DNA of 64,000 bases from Bacillota bacterium. Lineage in GTDB: Bacteria; Bacillota; Clostridia; Lachnospirales; Lachnospiraceae. The notes under the pieces are model-generated. The model had not been told where the DNA came from. It did no database searches and saw nothing but the letters and a program-made list of their open reading frames with translations. Shown one piece after another: positions 16,282 to 24,902 of the stretch. The DNA lies in assembly GCA_023399055.1 (NCBI GenBank), contig JAEWQV010000010.1:186001-250000 (forward strand), read 5' to 3'. Each line of letters starts with the position of its first letter. The first letter of the stretch is position 1. The position numbers and the translations under genes are program-made.

Positions 16282-18609
16282 TTACTTATTAGTTTTCCAA
16301 ACATCTAACTTTGGATAATCCGGAAACACATAACTGTAATAGTTTTTCGATAATATTTTCTCTGACACTGTAAACTTATTCTTAACAATTTTAGTCATGT
16401 TCTCAATATAATTCTCTGGTAAAGGATCATCCGTTAGCTTGATTACTTCGCCTGTAGAGGAATTATATTTCACCAAATCTGTAATATAGCTACGGTTTGA
16501 TAATACCACCAATGGTGGCGCATCTGATAAAATATCCTGCCCCATAAGAAGTCTGGAATCATATTCTAATCCAAATAGATTTGACAAGGTAGGCAGAATA
16601 TCCATACTGGAACATGGCTCATCAATTATAACAGTATCCTTCATACTTGGGGTCCAAAGAATAAAACTATTGCGATAGATTTCAAAATTAGGCTCTATTT
16701 CATGTCCTGCAAGTTCATCATACTTCTCCTTTTCCCAGCCATAAGGATAATGATCCGCACTTAATGCAATTACAGTTTTATCTGCCACACCAGCTTCTTC
16801 TAATTTCTTAATTAATTGCGCTAAGGCCTTATCCAGCTCAATCTGACAGGAAATATAGGCTTTCACATCGTCTGAATATGGCAAGTCAGCTACTAATTCA
16901 CGATTTTTATAGGACATCATATTACCTGTAAAGCTATAGTTCATGTGACCGCTAACAGTCATATAATATACATGGAATCGATCCTCGTTAATATACTCAT
17001 CAACAGATGCATTAATCATTTCTAAATCTGACTCCGGCCAAATATCTGGATTCTCCAGTTCAAGTCCATTACCCTTACCTTTATAAACATATCCTAAATT
17101 CGGGTGTGTTAAATCTCTTTGATAGTAATCAAAGGTGTGTGCATGGTATGCCTTACTCTTAATACCTAATAAATCAAACTGATTACCCAAGGAAAATGGC
17201 CATAAATTATTTCTGCCATGGTACATGCTTCGGGTTCCGATTGGTATGATACCATTCATTGCAACAAATTCACCATCACTGGTACTGGTCTGCCATAAGG
17301 CAGTATAGAAATTATTAAACACAAAACCTTCATTTGTTAACTTATAAAGTGTTGGCGTTTTCTCCTTGCTGATTGCATGCATTGAAAATCCTTCTGCAGT
17401 CAACATAATCAGATTATACCCCTCAAACATTCCTGTATATTCATTCTTGTTGGTCGGAGTAATATTTGCAAAATATTCATGCAAAGATTTTATTGTATCA
17501 TTATCCTCTGCCGCAGCAAGAGCATTAAAATCAATGTTCATTACATTAGGTGAGGTATCAATTGGTATTGGCGTAGGGGTAGGATCAGCTACTGGTGTCA
17601 CGTCATTTGGATTGACCGCTGGTGCTTTTGTGGGCTTTGGTGTTGGAGTTGGAAGCTGCACTACCGTATCATCCAAATCCAGACCTTCCTGATCGTTGAG
17701 TAATCTTGAAAGATCCATCCTGGTCATAGTTGTTAGCCCAAGCTGTTCTCCCGCTAAATCAGGAACTTTTGAATTAAAATATAAATCGTACGGACTATAA
17801 TCAGCCTTACCAAAGGTTAAAAGCATTAACATCGCTATTATTTGAAAAATTCCCGCAGACCCAATGAGAATTAGTTGTTCCTTTATTCCTCTCCTCTTAT
17901 AATCCATTTGCTTCGTGATAAATGCCAATATAATAATAGGAATTATCAACAGGAATACGCCTGCAATATTTTCTTTCAAGGATATAATTATTTGCTCTCC
18001 AAAATTCGTTACTGCATCACTTGCCATTCCAAGTGATTGAAATGAAAAGTAAACCTTAAAGATAGAAAAATAGATTAATTGTACCATGAATAGGAAGCAA
18101 ATAGCTGCAGTTACAACCCATAAAATCACTTTGTTTAACTTCGTATAGAATAGACCAGTGAATATTCCAATTACTATGGCATAAGGTATCCCAAGTAATA
18201 TCGGAAATATAATTTTATTGTCAATTGAACGATAAAGTAGAAGGTGGAGTGTTATTTCAAGATAAAAAATTGCACCAACAAGAAATAAGATTGGAACAAC
18301 AAAATTACTACCTGATAAATTAAGGTATCCCTTCCAACTATCTTTTAATTTTTTTTGCAGCCCCTGAAATATTGATTGACTACCACTGATCGGCGTTTTA
18401 CTTTCCTGACTACTATTCACATTACTTCCTGACTTAATATCCTCTTTGTTTCCCTGTCTATCTTCCATAAGAATTTCTTCTACTTGCTCCTTTAACGTAT
18501 CTATATTCAGATCATCATTACTTATGAACTTATCCGTCGAAATATGAATACTCTCCTGATTCGTGCTATCATAATTATCGTCACGCTTTGAAATATTATC
18601 CCTTGCCAT
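16282..18609 (-). CDS. LtaS-like membrane phosphoglycerol transferase (sulfatase fold)
   Basis: This 775-residue polytopic protein has a polar 100-residue cytoplasmic N-terminus, five transmembrane helices (about 104-124, 134-156, 161-188, 213-232, 245-268), a Pro/Thr-rich linker (about 322-355, repeated PTPTP) and an extracellular sulfatase-fold domain (about 380-700). The lipoteichoic acid synthase nucleophile segment appears as QTSTSDGEF and the metal site as SADHYPYG. Such enzymes move glycerol phosphate from phosphatidylglycerol to an envelope polymer. The N-terminal extension and linker are unusual beside the roughly 650-residue LtaS. The S66 peptidase gene ends six bases upstream, suggesting one envelope operon. 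The acceptor polymer is not predictable. Confidence 0.85.
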   Translation of the reverse strand: MARDNISKRDDNYDSTNQESIHISTDKFISNDDLNIDTLKEQVEEILMEDRQGNKEDIKSGSNVNSSQESKTPISGSQSIFQGLQKKLKDSWKGYLNLSGSNFVVPILFLVGAIFYLEITLHLLLYRSIDNKIIFPILLGIPYAIVIGIFTGLFYTKLNKVILWVVTAAICFLFMVQLIYFSIFKVYFSFQSLGMASDAVTNFGEQIIISLKENIAGVFLLIIPIIILAFITKQMDYKRRGIKEQLILIGSAGIFQIIAMLMLLTFGKADYSPYDLYFNSKVPDLAGEQLGLTTMTRMDLSRLLNDQEGLDLDDTVVQLPTPTPKPTKAPAVNPNDVTPVADPTPTPIPIDTSPNVMNIDFNALAAAEDNDTIKSLHEYFANITPTNKNEYTGMFEGYNLIMLTAEGFSMHAISKEKTPTLYKLTNEGFVFNNFYTALWQTSTSDGEFVAMNGIIPIGTRSMYHGRNNLWPFSLGNQFDLLGIKSKAYHAHTFDYYQRDLTHPNLGYVYKGKGNGLELENPDIWPESDLEMINASVDEYINEDRFHVYYMTVSGHMNYSFTGNMMSYKNRELVADLPYSDDVKAYISCQIELDKALAQLIKKLEEAGVADKTVIALSADHYPYGWEKEKYDELAGHEIEPNFEIYRNSFILWTPSMKDTVIIDEPCSSMDILPTLSNLFGLEYDSRLLMGQDILSDAPPLVVLSNRSYITDLVKYNSSTGEVIKLTDDPLPENYIENMTKIVKNKFTVSEKILSKNYYSYVFPDYPKLDVWKTNK

Positions 18610-18615
18610 TAATTA

Positions 18616-19641
18616 TTACCTTCTTTCGAATAAAATAGTACCTTTTCCATTACAACTTTTTATTGTTACGATGGCCCCATTTATCATTGTCATTTGTGGT
18701 GGCTTATGTCCAATATCCGCTTCTAAAATAATAGGTAGTTTATCACCCAGTACCGTTTTTATAGCCTCTTCATAATTGGTATCCGTATCGGTATGGTACA
18801 TAGCAGGTCTTCCAAATATAAATCCGACGCTATGCTCAAACCAACCAGCCTCTTTCAATTGCCATAGGCCACGAATCAACGCTTCGCTCCCCAGGTCAAA
18901 GCTTTCCAAAAACCAAACAATACCATCTTCTTTGTAATGGTTTATAAATTCCTTTGTCTTATCAAATCGGGTTCCAACCAGATTTAGCAATACGTCCAGA
19001 CATCCGCCAATCGCACGGCCTTGTAATGTAATCTCTTCTTTATTCTCATAATCCTCCGGATAAAGATTGACCCATCGTACCACTTTTTCCAAAACAAATT
19101 CCTCAAGGCCAGTAATTCTTTCCTTATAACCATCCTGAAAGAAATCAAAGCTATTTTGAATAATATCCTTGCCTTCTAATATATCAAGATTATCGATCAA
19201 AGAACTATGCCAATGCTCCATCCCAAAGGTACTGAAATTATTGGCGTACAAGGTTGCAATATTCAAATTCGTGGTGATGGTAAATAGTAACCCTGTTGTA
19301 TCAGAAAACCCCTGAATCCATTTAGGATTATCTCTAATCACTTCAAAATTAATATGTGGAAGCATTTCGACCAAATAATCTCCTCCACTTGCTGCAATTA
19401 TTGCTGCAACTGTTTTATCTTCATATAGCTGCAGCAGTTCCTGGGCTCTTGTTATACCATCAGAACTTCTGCCCTTGTAACATTTCCTGACATTATCCGT
19501 AGTGATAACCGGATAACCTCTCTCATGAAAATGTTTCATTCCCTGATCCAGGCGTCTATAATCAACCTCTGTACTAAAACCCGCAGAAGTTGCTGTTACT
19601 CCAATTTTTTTACCCTCTTCTATGTTATTTGGATAAATCAC
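18616..19641 (-). CDS. LD-carboxypeptidase / MccF-like serine peptidase (family S66)
   Basis: This 341-residue protein fits family S66: the serine nucleophile lies in QGFSDTT (about 113), the glutamate in WFLESFDLGSE (about 246) and the histidine in DIGHKPPQ (about 312). Members are cytoplasmic LD-carboxypeptidases that trim murein tetrapeptides, or MccF-type enzymes that cleave microcin-C-like peptide nucleotides. The GIVWFLES region and length favour the MccF-like subgroup. The start is GTG at 19641, nine bases after GGAGG. Its position just upstream of the LtaS-like gene favours a cell-wall role. Confidence 0.85.
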   Translation of the reverse strand: MIYPNNIEEGKKIGVTATSAGFSTEVDYRRLDQGMKHFHERGYPVITTDNVRKCYKGRSSDGITRAQELLQLYEDKTVAAIIAASGGDYLVEMLPHINFEVIRDNPKWIQGFSDTTGLLFTITTNLNIATLYANNFSTFGMEHWHSSLIDNLDILEGKDIIQNSFDFFQDGYKERITGLEEFVLEKVVRWVNLYPEDYENKEEITLQGRAIGGCLDVLLNLVGTRFDKTKEFINHYKEDGIVWFLESFDLGSEALIRGLWQLKEAGWFEHSVGFIFGRPAMYHTDTDTNYEEAIKTVLGDKLPIILEADIGHKPPQMTMINGAIVTIKSCNGKGTILFERR

Positions 19642-19688
19642 GACTTAATTCCTCCAGATTTCCATAAAAATACCATTTTTCTTGAATT

Positions 19689-19717
19689 AGTATATCATCT
19701 TACACATATTTAATCAA
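19689..19717 (-). promoter_or_regulatory. Promoter of the S66 peptidase-LtaS operon
   Basis: Minus strand: -35 TTGATT (19717-19712), 17 bp, -10 TATACT (19694-19689), about 50 bp upstream of the GTG start. Confidence 0.6.
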
Positions 19718-19840
19718 TCGCAATCCAAATGATTAAAGGAACATTAAAAAACATGTAACAATTTAGTCATAAACTTGATTCGCAACTATACAACGTACTT
19801 TGACATCGCGCAGAACAGAAAAACTGCCCAGATAAAATAT

Positions 19841-19886
19841 AATAAAAATAGAGTATCCGATTTTAGAAAAAACAATCAGATACTCT
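19841..19886 (-). terminator. Terminator downstream of the CopZ-like gene
   Basis: AGAGTATC pairs with GATACTCT (19850-19886), followed on the minus strand by ATTTTTATT. Confidence 0.75.
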
Positions 19887-19908
19887 CTATACAATACTAT
19901 ATTATTTC

Positions 19909-20136
19909 TTAGGAAAATAATCCCTTTTTCACAGAAATTGCACCAACTTCATAGCCAGCTTCGGTAACCGTAGCTTTTAATACATCATCTGAAACTTCTT
20001 TTGATAACTGAACTACTGCTATGTTCTTTTTTAAATCGACCTTTGCTTGAACGCCTTCAAGTTCGTTTAGAACTTTTTCTACTCTTGCTTGGCAATGGCC
20101 ACAGCTCATACCTGATATTTCCATTATTTTTTTCAT
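19909..20136 (-). CDS. CopZ-like heavy-metal-binding (HMA) protein
   Basis: This 75-residue HMA-domain protein carries the metal motif GMSCGHC (residues 9-15) followed by the usual ferredoxin-like fold sequence (VEKVLNELEGVQAKVDL, VTEAGYEV). CopZ-type chaperones carry Cu(I), or sometimes other soft metals, to a P-type ATPase. I chose the ATG at 20136, preceded by TAGGAGT; an in-frame ATG 14 codons upstream lacks a good ribosome site, though its MSCC start is cysteine-rich. No copA or metal regulator is adjacent, so this is an orphan copy. Confidence 0.85.
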   Translation of the reverse strand: MKKIMEISGMSCGHCQARVEKVLNELEGVQAKVDLKKNIAVVQLSKEVSDDVLKATVTEAGYEVGAISVKKGLFS

Positions 20137-20234
20137 TTTTACTCCTATTCTACCGACACCCGCGGTACAACAACTCATGGAAGAATTCTTAGGCGGTGTA
20201 CTATAATACCTTAGAAATTTTCTTCACACTCTTC

Positions 20235-21449
20235 TTACATCTTTTTAATTCTCTCAATTGCTTCAAGCGTACTCTCATAACTTCCAAAGGAGGTTAATCT
20301 AAAATACCCTTCACCGCTTGGTCCAAAGCCTGAACCAGGTGTTCCGACAACATTTACTTTTTCTAATAAGTGATCAAAGAAATCCCAGGAGGTCATTCCC
20401 TTTGGTGTCTCCATCCAGATATAAGGGGCATTAACACCACCTGATACTGTAAACCCTGCACTTTGCAAGCCTTCTCTGATTAATCTGGCATTATTCATAT
20501 AATAAGCAATTTGCTCTTTTGTCTGTTTTCTGCCCTCTTCTGTATAAATCGCAGCACCGGCAGCCTGAATGATGTAAGGTGCTCCATTAAACTTCGTGCC
20601 ATGACGTCTTGCCCAAAGACTATTTAAGGATACATCTCCACATTTAAGTTCCTTGGGAATTACGGTAAAACCAAGTCTTGTACCTGTAAAACCGGCATTC
20701 TTTGAATAGCTGCGAAGCTCAATCGCGCAGGTTTTTGCTCCCTCACATTCATAAATTGTATGAGGTACCTCTTCTTCACTAATGTATGCTTCATATGCTG
20801 CATCATAGATAATTACTGCACCAACTTTATTCGCATAATCCACCCATTTTTGTAAGGCATCCTTTGAAATAGTTGAACCAGTAGGATTATTAGGGAAACA
20901 TAGGTAGATTAAATCCGGTGTTTCCTCTGGTAGTTCGGGTGCAAACTGATTCTCCTTAGTACAGGGCATGTAAATTACATTACTCCATTTACCTGTTTCC
21001 GGATTATAGGTTCCAGTTCTTCCTGCCATTACATTGGAATCTACATAAACAGGATATACCGGGTCACATACCGCTATTTTATTATCTTCCCCGAAGATTT
21101 CCTGTATATTGGCAGAATCACTTTTTGCTCCATCACTTACGAATATTTCATCAATGGCAATTGTTACACCACGGGATTTGTAATCTTGTTCCGCAATCGC
21201 CTGGCGTAAGAATTCATAGCCAAGATCAGGTGCATAACCTTTGAAGGTTTCTTTTAACGCCATTTCATCAACAGATGTATGAAGTGCTGATATAACAGCT
21301 GGCACAAGCGGAAGGGTTACATCTCCAATACCAAGACGTATAATTTTTTTATCAGGATTAGCTGCACTGAACTCTTTCACCTTTTTTCCTATGGTAGAGA
21401 ACAGATAACTTCCTGGTAACTTCAAGTAATTCTCATTAATTTTAAACAT
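20235..21449 (-). CDS. dapL: LL-diaminopimelate aminotransferase
   Basis: DapL converts tetrahydrodipicolinate directly to LL-diaminopimelate with glutamate and PLP, bypassing the succinylase/acetylase steps of lysine and murein precursor synthesis. The 404 residues match the family length. Diagnostic stretches are RLGIGDVTLPL near the N-terminus, FVSDGAKSDSANIQEIFG, CFPNNPTGS and the PLP-lysine region SYSKNAGFTGTRLGF. It follows dapF in the same direction after 111 bp; together they make meso-DAP. A ribosome site AAGGTAAGG precedes the ATG. Confidence 0.96.
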   Translation of the reverse strand: MFKINENYLKLPGSYLFSTIGKKVKEFSAANPDKKIIRLGIGDVTLPLVPAVISALHTSVDEMALKETFKGYAPDLGYEFLRQAIAEQDYKSRGVTIAIDEIFVSDGAKSDSANIQEIFGEDNKIAVCDPVYPVYVDSNVMAGRTGTYNPETGKWSNVIYMPCTKENQFAPELPEETPDLIYLCFPNNPTGSTISKDALQKWVDYANKVGAVIIYDAAYEAYISEEEVPHTIYECEGAKTCAIELRSYSKNAGFTGTRLGFTVIPKELKCGDVSLNSLWARRHGTKFNGAPYIIQAAGAAIYTEEGRKQTKEQIAYYMNNARLIREGLQSAGFTVSGGVNAPYIWMETPKGMTSWDFFDHLLEKVNVVGTPGSGFGPSGEGYFRLTSFGSYESTLEAIERIKKM

Positions 21450-21560
21450 AGATAACCTTACCTTTCTTGGCGAGTTGCCTTTACTTTATCTTAATGATTG
21501 AACCCTTCCGTTTGAAACTCTAACTTTTTCTCGATAGAAAATCTTAGGGACGTTCATTCT

Positions 21561-22394
21561 TTATAGATCAATATCACCGTCAAATACTTTTACAGCAGGT
21601 CCTGTCATAAATACAGTGTTTGCCACTCTGTCATAGCGTATTTTTAAGTCTCCGCCTAATAGCTTAACCGTAACCTCATCCTCTGTTAACCCATTAAGAA
21701 TACTTGCTACTACACTGGCACAAGCTCCGGTTCCACAGGCTAATGTTTCGCCTGAACCACGCTCCCAAACACGCATTTCTAAGGTATTTCTATCTACTAC
21801 TTTTATAAACTCAGTATTCACACGATCTGGAAAAATTGAATTATGTTCAAACTCTGGCCCAATCTTTTCTAATGGTAATGACTTGACATCTTCAACAAAT
21901 ACAACCGCGTGAGGATTTCCCATGGATACACAGGTAATCTCATAATTCTTTCCAAGAACTGTTATGGGTTCCTTTATTAAGGTTTCCTTCTCTGAGATTA
22001 CAGGAATGAAAGAGGCTTTTGTGATTGGAGTTCCCATATCAACTGTTACTTCTGTAACCTTTCCTTCTTTCACCGTTAGTGCAAGTTCTTTTATTCCACT
22101 TAAGGTTTCAACGGTAATCTTTGTCTTATTCGTTAATCCCTTATCATAAACATATTTCGCCACACAACGTATACCATTACCGCACATCTTACCTCTGGAA
22201 CCATCATTATTATACATATCCATTTTGAAATCAGCAACTTCCGAGGTTTCAATTAAAATCAGTCCATCAGAACCTATACCAAAATGGCGATCACTCACTT
22301 TAATGGCTGTTTCCTCAATATTATTTAGTTTCTCCTTTGTACAATCCACATAAACATAATCGTTACCACAACCGTGTAGTTTTGTAAATCTCAT
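21561..22394 (-). CDS. dapF: Diaminopimelate epimerase
   Basis: DapF (277 residues) epimerises LL- to meso-diaminopimelate. The two catalytic cysteines are seen in KMCGNGIRC (about residue 72) and in LACGTGACAS (about 217); the N-terminus RFTKLHGCGNDYVYVD is typical. I chose the ATG at 22394, six bases after GGAGG; the TTG two codons upstream abuts the ribosome site. It forms an operon with dapL. Confidence 0.97.
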   Translation of the reverse strand: MRFTKLHGCGNDYVYVDCTKEKLNNIEETAIKVSDRHFGIGSDGLILIETSEVADFKMDMYNNDGSRGKMCGNGIRCVAKYVYDKGLTNKTKITVETLSGIKELALTVKEGKVTEVTVDMGTPITKASFIPVISEKETLIKEPITVLGKNYEITCVSMGNPHAVVFVEDVKSLPLEKIGPEFEHNSIFPDRVNTEFIKVVDRNTLEMRVWERGSGETLACGTGACASVVASILNGLTEDEVTVKLLGGDLKIRYDRVANTVFMTGPAVKVFDGDIDL

Positions 22395-22481
22395 AAACAA
22401 CCTCCATTCTTATAATGAATGCGAACTATATTGATATGTCCTTTCATAATTCACACTGCTAAGCCATGAGATATTGAAAGC

Positions 22482-22510
22482 ATTATAGCAAAAACCTTTC
22501 TTGCGGTAAA
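22482..22510 (-). promoter_or_regulatory. Promoter of dapF-dapL
   Basis: Minus strand: -35 TTTACC (22510-22505), 17 bp, -10 TATAAT (22487-22482), about 90 bp upstream of dapF. Confidence 0.6.
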
Positions 22511-22571
22511 GTCCCAAAATATATTCGTAGCTTAGCTTCTATACTTTTCTTAAGTATAAAAGACATTATTT

Positions 22572-22618
22572 CATAAAAATAGCATTATAATGCTTTGTTG
22601 ATTGCATATAATGCTATT
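22572..22618 (-). terminator. Terminator of the glnA-ANTAR operon
   Basis: AATAGCATTATA pairs with TATAATGCTATT, extended by GCA/TGC with one bulge (22579-22618); on the minus strand TTTTTATGA follows. It lies about 45 bp after the ANTAR gene. Confidence 0.75.
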
Positions 22619-22662
22619 ACTACCTGATGGCTAATATTTGAAGTTTTGTATTTTAGTATTAA

Positions 22663-23211
22663 TTAAGAGATAAACATCTTTAATACCATTTCAGACATCT
22701 CTACAAGATTCGTACCACTGTCCATGCTCGTCTTCTGTAGATAACGATGTGCTTCTTCTTCTGACATGTTATTTCGATCCATAAGAAGTATTTTTGCTTT
22801 TTGAATTAATGCCTTTTCTTCTTCGGTCCTTTGCTTTGGTCTCTCTTTTTCTTTCTTCTTTCGCCTTTGATACTGGTAAGTCATTAGCTGCAATGTATTT
22901 AATAAATCATGAGATTTGATTGGCATCGGCAAACACACAATATTACTATTCTGGCGATCTTGCAGCTTCTCGGGTGAAGCAATCAAGAGCATCTCAAATC
23001 CCTTGGGTAAATAGTTGTTTAGCTCGCTATAGTGCATATCTGAAAATCGATAGCCACATACTACAATGCCCTCATCCAGGTCATTTGCCAAGGTAATCAC
23101 CTGCGCACCAAGTGTACATGCTTCGCTTACTGAAAAACCATTTCTGGTCAATACATTTTTAATATTATTAGCATCTTCCAATTTTGGAAAACCAACTATG
23201 ATACTAAACAA
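22663..23211 (-). CDS. ANTAR-domain RNA-binding antiterminator regulator
   Basis: This 182-residue protein has an N-terminal receiver-like region (about 1-115) without the canonical phosphoacceptor Asp pattern, a basic helical linker (RRKKKEKERPKQRTEEEKAL), and a C-terminal three-helix ANTAR domain (LIQKAKILLMDRNNMSEEEAHRYLQK then LVEMSEMVL). ANTAR proteins bind paired RNA hairpins and prevent termination. The gene follows glnA by 47 bp, the usual clostridial arrangement in which the regulator is thought to act on nitrogen-assimilation transcripts. The start is TTG at 23211 with an extended ribosome site (AGAGGTGATC). The gltB and glnA leaders here are natural candidate targets, but this is inference. 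Confidence 0.88.
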   Translation of the reverse strand: MFSIIVGFPKLEDANNIKNVLTRNGFSVSEACTLGAQVITLANDLDEGIVVCGYRFSDMHYSELNNYLPKGFEMLLIASPEKLQDRQNSNIVCLPMPIKSHDLLNTLQLMTYQYQRRKKKEKERPKQRTEEEKALIQKAKILLMDRNNMSEEEAHRYLQKTSMDSGTNLVEMSEMVLKMFIS

Positions 23212-23258
23212 ATCTGATCACCTCTCCCCGTTATTAGATTATTAAGTGATGATTCAGA

Positions 23259-24590
23259 TTAAATCCGATACAGGTATTGATCCAGCTCCCATTGTGAAAT
23301 CTGGTTGCAGTAATCCTCCCACTCTTTCTTCTTAATTTCAACATATTCTCTGCTAATGTGTTCACCAAGAACACTCTGAACAAAGTCATCCTTTTCAAGA
23401 TATTTCACTGCTTCCTGCAAATTAACTGGTAGTCTTCTAATACCTAAGGCTTCTCTTTCCTGATCTGATAAAGCAAATATATTTTTATCAACACTATCAG
23501 GAGCCGTCAATTTATTCTTGATTCCCTCAAGACCCGCAGCAATACAAACCGCTAGTGTCATATATGGATTTGCTGCCGAATCAGGGAATCTAAGCTCCAC
23601 TCTCGTGGAGGAACCTCTGCCAGCAGGTATACGAATCAATGGACTGCGATTAGAAGCTGACCATGCGATGTAAACCGGCGCTTCAAAGTTTGGAACAAGT
23701 CTCTTGTAGGAATTTACCAACGGATTTGTTATTACTGTCATTCCTTCAATATGTTTCATGACCCCAGCCATAAATTGATATGCTTCCTGACTTAACCCAA
23801 GCTTACCTTCGGGATCTGCAAATATATTTTTACCATCCTTCTCCATCGAGATATTCACATGCATTCCTGATCCATCTACACCAAACTTAGGCTTGGGAAG
23901 GAAGGTAGCATGGAGTCCATGACGTTTTGCAATGGTACGTGCAACAAGTTTAAAGGACATAATCTTATCCGCACTGGTGAGAGCATCGTCATATTTTATA
24001 TCAATCTCGTGTTGAGCCGGAGCAACTTCATGATGGGAAGCCTCAATTGCAATTTCCATTTCTTCCAGGGTAAGTACCATGTCTCGTCTTGCATTCTCAC
24101 CAGAATCTAAAGGTCCCAGGTCAAAGTAACCTGCCTTTTCATGAGTAACCGTTGTCGGCTGTCCGTTATCGTCCAAATTAAATAAAAAGAATTCCAATTC
24201 CGGCCCTACGTTAATCGTATACCCTAATTCCTTTGCTTCACCAAGTACTTTCTTTAATATATATCTTGGGTCACCTTCAAAAGGTTTATTTTCTGCTGTG
24301 TATATATCACAAATCAAACGAGCAACTTTCCCCTGCTGAGGTCTCCATGGGAAGGTTACATAAGTATCTAAATCTGGGTGCAGATACATATCCGAGTCTT
24401 CAATTTTAGCAAATCCCTCAATGGAGGACCCATCAAACATACACTCATTATTTAAAGCTCGTTCCAGCTGACTGGTGGTTATTGCAACATTTTTTAAATT
24501 GCCAAACATATCAGTAAACTGCAGGCGGATAAATTCAACATCATCTTCCTCTACCATACGTAATATATCGTTTTTTGTATACTTATTCAT
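23259..24590 (-). CDS. glnA: Glutamine synthetase type I
   Basis: GlnA (443 residues, the length of the Bacillus GSI-alpha form) makes glutamine from glutamate, ammonia and ATP. Characteristic regions are the N-terminal FTDMFGNLKNV and MFDGSSIEGF, the metal-binding GPELEFFLF, HHEVAPAQHEID, the KPKFGVDGSGMHVN segment, and NRSPLIRIPAGRG. The adenylylation loop of the 470-residue form is absent, as expected for a feedback-inhibited Gram-positive enzyme. The start has GGAGG six bases upstream, and its ATG overlaps the stop of a short upstream reading frame. It is co-transcribed with the ANTAR regulator. Confidence 0.97.
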   Translation of the reverse strand: MNKYTKNDILRMVEEDDVEFIRLQFTDMFGNLKNVAITTSQLERALNNECMFDGSSIEGFAKIEDSDMYLHPDLDTYVTFPWRPQQGKVARLICDIYTAENKPFEGDPRYILKKVLGEAKELGYTINVGPELEFFLFNLDDNGQPTTVTHEKAGYFDLGPLDSGENARRDMVLTLEEMEIAIEASHHEVAPAQHEIDIKYDDALTSADKIMSFKLVARTIAKRHGLHATFLPKPKFGVDGSGMHVNISMEKDGKNIFADPEGKLGLSQEAYQFMAGVMKHIEGMTVITNPLVNSYKRLVPNFEAPVYIAWSASNRSPLIRIPAGRGSSTRVELRFPDSAANPYMTLAVCIAAGLEGIKNKLTAPDSVDKNIFALSDQEREALGIRRLPVNLQEAVKYLEKDDFVQSVLGEHISREYVEIKKKEWEDYCNQISQWELDQYLYRI

Positions 24591-24670
24591 ATTAATCCTC
24601 CATTCTGTTGCATATCTGCGAATTTGGGCAATAGCTCAAATTCGCTGATTGAAAATCTTTGATTTTTCAA
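24587..24670 (-). CDS. Candidate glnA leader peptide (27 codons)
   Basis: A TTG codon at 24670, six bases after AAGGAG, opens a 27-residue frame (KNQRFSISEFELLPKF, then ADMQQNGGLI) whose TGA stop overlaps the glnA ATG as ATGA. Both leader hairpins lie inside this frame, so translating ribosomes would unfold them and expose the glnA ribosome site: a classic layout for translational coupling. The peptide has no obvious codon bias for glutamine or arginine beyond three Gln codons. Existence is inferred from the ribosome site and overlap only. Confidence 0.4.
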   Translation of the reverse strand: MKNQRFSISEFELLPKFADMQQNGGLI

Positions 24671-24672
24671 TC
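24618..24672 (-). promoter_or_regulatory. Two tandem hairpins in the glnA leader
   Basis: Hairpin A: GATTGAAAA pairs with TTTTCAATC (24672-24647). Hairpin B, one base later: GCGAATTTG pairs with CAAATTCGC (24645-24618), extended by GC/GC around a TATT loop. Neither is followed by a U tract, so they are not terminators. They stand immediately before the glnA ribosome site. The loops do not match the A1/G4 hexaloops I know for ANTAR targets. Confidence 0.5.
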
Positions 24673-24769
24673 TTCTCTCCTTCATTTTTCCATGTATCGT
24701 TAGTCTTAGTATCTTTAGCCTTCATTTAATCTGTGTAAATCAATATTTATAATTCGCCTTATCACTCCA

Positions 24770-24799
24770 ATTATAACAAAAATGGACAAAATATCCCAA
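24770..24799 (-). promoter_or_regulatory. glnA promoter
   Basis: Minus strand: -35 TTGGGA (24799-24794), 18 bp, -10 TATAAT (24775-24770). The leader would be about 170 nt long. Confidence 0.6.
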
Positions 24800-24902
24800 T
24801 AAGGAACATCTTTGCCCATTTCAACTAAGATAATAACAGCAGGTCTCCTGCTTGTCAATATGTATTTGGGCAGCTTCTTTCGTATTATATGCAGCTTTTC
24901 CC

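Noticed and set aside
17560..17660. A repetitive GGTGTTGG/GGCGTAGG-like stretch resembling a minisatellite or CRISPR fragment
   Set aside because: It is the coding sequence of the PTPTP-type Pro/Thr linker of the LtaS-like protein.
24720..24902. A roughly 60-codon minus-strand frame between the alcohol dehydrogenase and glnA
   Set aside because: No start codon with a ribosome site; it overlaps the end of the dehydrogenase gene and the glnA promoter.
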